From: Methanospirillum hungatei
GTDB taxonomy: Archaea; Halobacteriota; Methanomicrobia; Methanomicrobiales; Methanospirillaceae
Direction of reading: 5' to 3'
Assembly: GCA_003251955.1 (NCBI GenBank)
Contig: QKDV01000008.1
Span: 1-6,918, forward strand
DNA length: 6,918 bases
In this document: positions 6,030 through 6,918 of the stretch, piece after piece
How the letters are laid out: every line of letters begins with the position of its first letter
Position numbering within the stretch: the stretch's first letter is position 1
The notes under the pieces: generated by a model
Database searches by the model: none
Told to the model about the DNA's origin: nothing
The model's input: the letters and a program-made list of their open reading frames with translations, nothing else
Translations under genes and position numbers: made by a program

Positions 6030-6067
6030 TTTATAACCTGATAAATTTCGAAAGAGCCTATTTTTTA
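6030..6067 (+). promoter_or_regulatory. Candidate promoter elements of the uracil permease gene
   Basis: Two options are visible. TTTATAA at 6030-6036 would start transcription near 6060 and give a short leader. TATTTTTTA at 6059-6067, with a BRE-like CGAAA at 6049-6053, would start it at about the ATG at 6087 and give a leaderless mRNA. The absence of any Shine-Dalgarno sequence before 6087 favours the second. Confidence 0.4.
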
Positions 6068-6086
6068 CAATTCCAATAATCCTTTA

Positions 6087-6918
6087 ATGAGAACTGATCC
6101 AATCCCGGTTGATACAATTCCCCCTTTGCCCCAGTTGATTCCCCTCAGCATACAACATCTCTTTGCCATGTTCGGGGCAACGGTCCTGGTTCCTGTCCTT
6201 CTTGGGATTAATCCTGCAACGGTACTGCTTTTTAACGGCATTGGAACAATAATATTTCTTTTAATCTGTAAGTGGAAAGTTCCCGCATATCTGGGTTCAA
6301 GTTTTGCATATATCACCCCCTCGCTCATGATAATCGGTACATATGGATACGGAGCAGTTTTGTCCGGATACATTGCAAATGGCTTTTTCTTTCTTCTTAC
6401 TGCCCTAATCATTTACCGGTTCGGAACAGGATGGGTCAAAGTACTGTTTCCAGATGTAGTGATGGGTTCGGTTGTTGCTGTAATCGGATTTGGTCTGGCT
6501 CCAACAGCAGCGAAACTATCAGGATTGTCGGTGGATAATCCTGATCTGCATATTGCTGCTATCTCAATTTTCACCCTCATGCTTACTGTCATGAGTATGG
6601 TAATTTTTAAAGGATTTCTTAAGATAATTCCCGTTCTCATTGGAATCATTGGTGGAAGTGTATATGCTTTCTTTCTGGGAGAATTTTCTGTGGCAAAAAT
6701 TGTTGAAGCTCCCTGGTTTGCTATTCCACCGCTGTATACGCCTGTCTGGTCAGTACATGCAATAATCATCCTTATACCAGCCTTTTTTGTCACTCTGGTT
6801 GAAGTGATTGGTCATCTCCAGGTTACAGGCAATATTGTTGGTAAAGACTTAATGAAAGATCCCGGTCTTTTCCCGGTATTCCTTGGTAAGGGAATATCCT
6901 GTATCATTTCCGGATTCT
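6087..6918 (+). CDS. uraA: Uracil permease, UraA/NAT-NCS2 family (partial, C-terminus off window)
   Basis: Membrane symporter expected to import uracil with protons. 277 codons are open to the right edge, about two thirds of the usual 400-430 residues. The N-terminus follows E. coli UraA closely as I recall it: IPLSIQHLFAMFGATVLVPV, INPATVLLFNGIGT, KVPAYLGSSFAYITPSL, then GTGWVKVLFPDVVMG and KGFLKIIPVLIG. E239 and H243 in LVEVIGHLQVTGNIV correspond to the uracil-binding Glu241 and His245 of UraA, and KDLMKDPGLFP follows as in the family. Several hydrophobic membrane segments are evident. The second conserved glutamate site lies beyond the window. The ATG at 6087 is chosen because it gives the expected short cytoplasmic N-terminus. 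No Shine-Dalgarno precedes it. Its location may reflect chance or a link to pyrimidine salvage; nothing ties it to coenzyme M. Confidence 0.93.
   Translation, partial: MRTDPIPVDTIPPLPQLIPLSIQHLFAMFGATVLVPVLLGINPATVLLFNGIGTIIFLLICKWKVPAYLGSSFAYITPSLMIIGTYGYGAVLSGYIANGFFFLLTALIIYRFGTGWVKVLFPDVVMGSVVAVIGFGLAPTAAKLSGLSVDNPDLHIAAISIFTLMLTVMSMVIFKGFLKIIPVLIGIIGGSVYAFFLGEFSVAKIVEAPWFAIPPLYTPVWSVHAIIILIPAFFVTLVEVIGHLQVTGNIVGKDLMKDPGLFPVFLGKGISCIISGF

Larger units (their letters stand above)
5978..6086. other. AT-rich spacer between regulator and uracil permease
   Basis: These 109 nt hold no gene. They contain a T6 tract at 5996-6001 and TATA-like elements, described separately. A weak ATCTT/AAGAT hairpin (6003-6017, 5-nt loop) is also visible. 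Confidence 0.7.

Noticed and set aside
6065..6793. Minus-strand open frames opposite the uracil permease
   Set aside because: The plus-strand frame matches UraA over its whole length; the antisense frames are shadows.
1..6918. tRNA/rRNA genes, CRISPR repeats, insertion sequences or attachment sites
   Set aside because: No direct-repeat array, transposase, terminal inverted repeats or tRNA-like fold was seen, and almost all bases are in supported genes.

Overview
The window looks like chromosome from a methanogenic archaeon, most likely in or near the Methanomicrobiales. The main reasons are a fused sulfopyruvate decarboxylase (ComDE) next to a cysteate synthase, which is the coenzyme M (CoM, 2-mercaptoethanesulfonate) route used by Methanosarcinales and Methanomicrobiales, and a gene that resembles methanogenesis marker protein 16. 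Archaeal-style TATA elements and two apparently leaderless starts agree with this. Placement below the order level is inference, not a search result.

Minus strand, positions 5383 down to the left edge: six genes in one direction, overlapping or separated by at most 4 nt, so almost certainly one transcript. In order of transcription they are a stand-alone ABC-type ATPase (5383-4604), a HypB/UreG-like P-loop NTPase (4599-3895), a 4Fe-4S protein (about 3929-3201), a COG1900/DUF39-type protein with a C-terminal 2[4Fe-4S] ferredoxin domain (3201-1975), cysteate synthase (1978-707) and ComDE (714 to beyond position 1, truncated).

The last two enzymes give the known chemistry: phosphoserine + sulfite to cysteate, then, after transamination, sulfopyruvate to sulfoacetaldehyde. 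The step that turns sulfoacetaldehyde into the thiol CoM is not covered by them. The COG1900-type protein just upstream belongs to the superfamily that converts another aldehyde (aspartate semialdehyde) to a thiol (homocysteine). The attractive hypothesis is that it does the equivalent step for CoM, with the Fe-S protein and the two nucleotidases maturing it or supplying metal, sulfur or electrons. This is the main item for follow-up.

Positions 5384-5488 are a 105-nt divergent promoter region with a TATA box inside a GTACAA-N16-TTGTAC inverted repeat. To its right on the plus strand is a helix-turn-helix regulator (5489-5977) with a PrpR-like C-terminal ligand domain, a plausible local regulator of the divergent operon.

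Positions 5978-6086 are an AT-rich spacer with a T-tract and candidate TATA boxes. It is followed by a UraA-type uracil permease (6087 to the right edge, truncated). No tRNA, rRNA, mobile element, CRISPR array or long gene-free stretch was seen.
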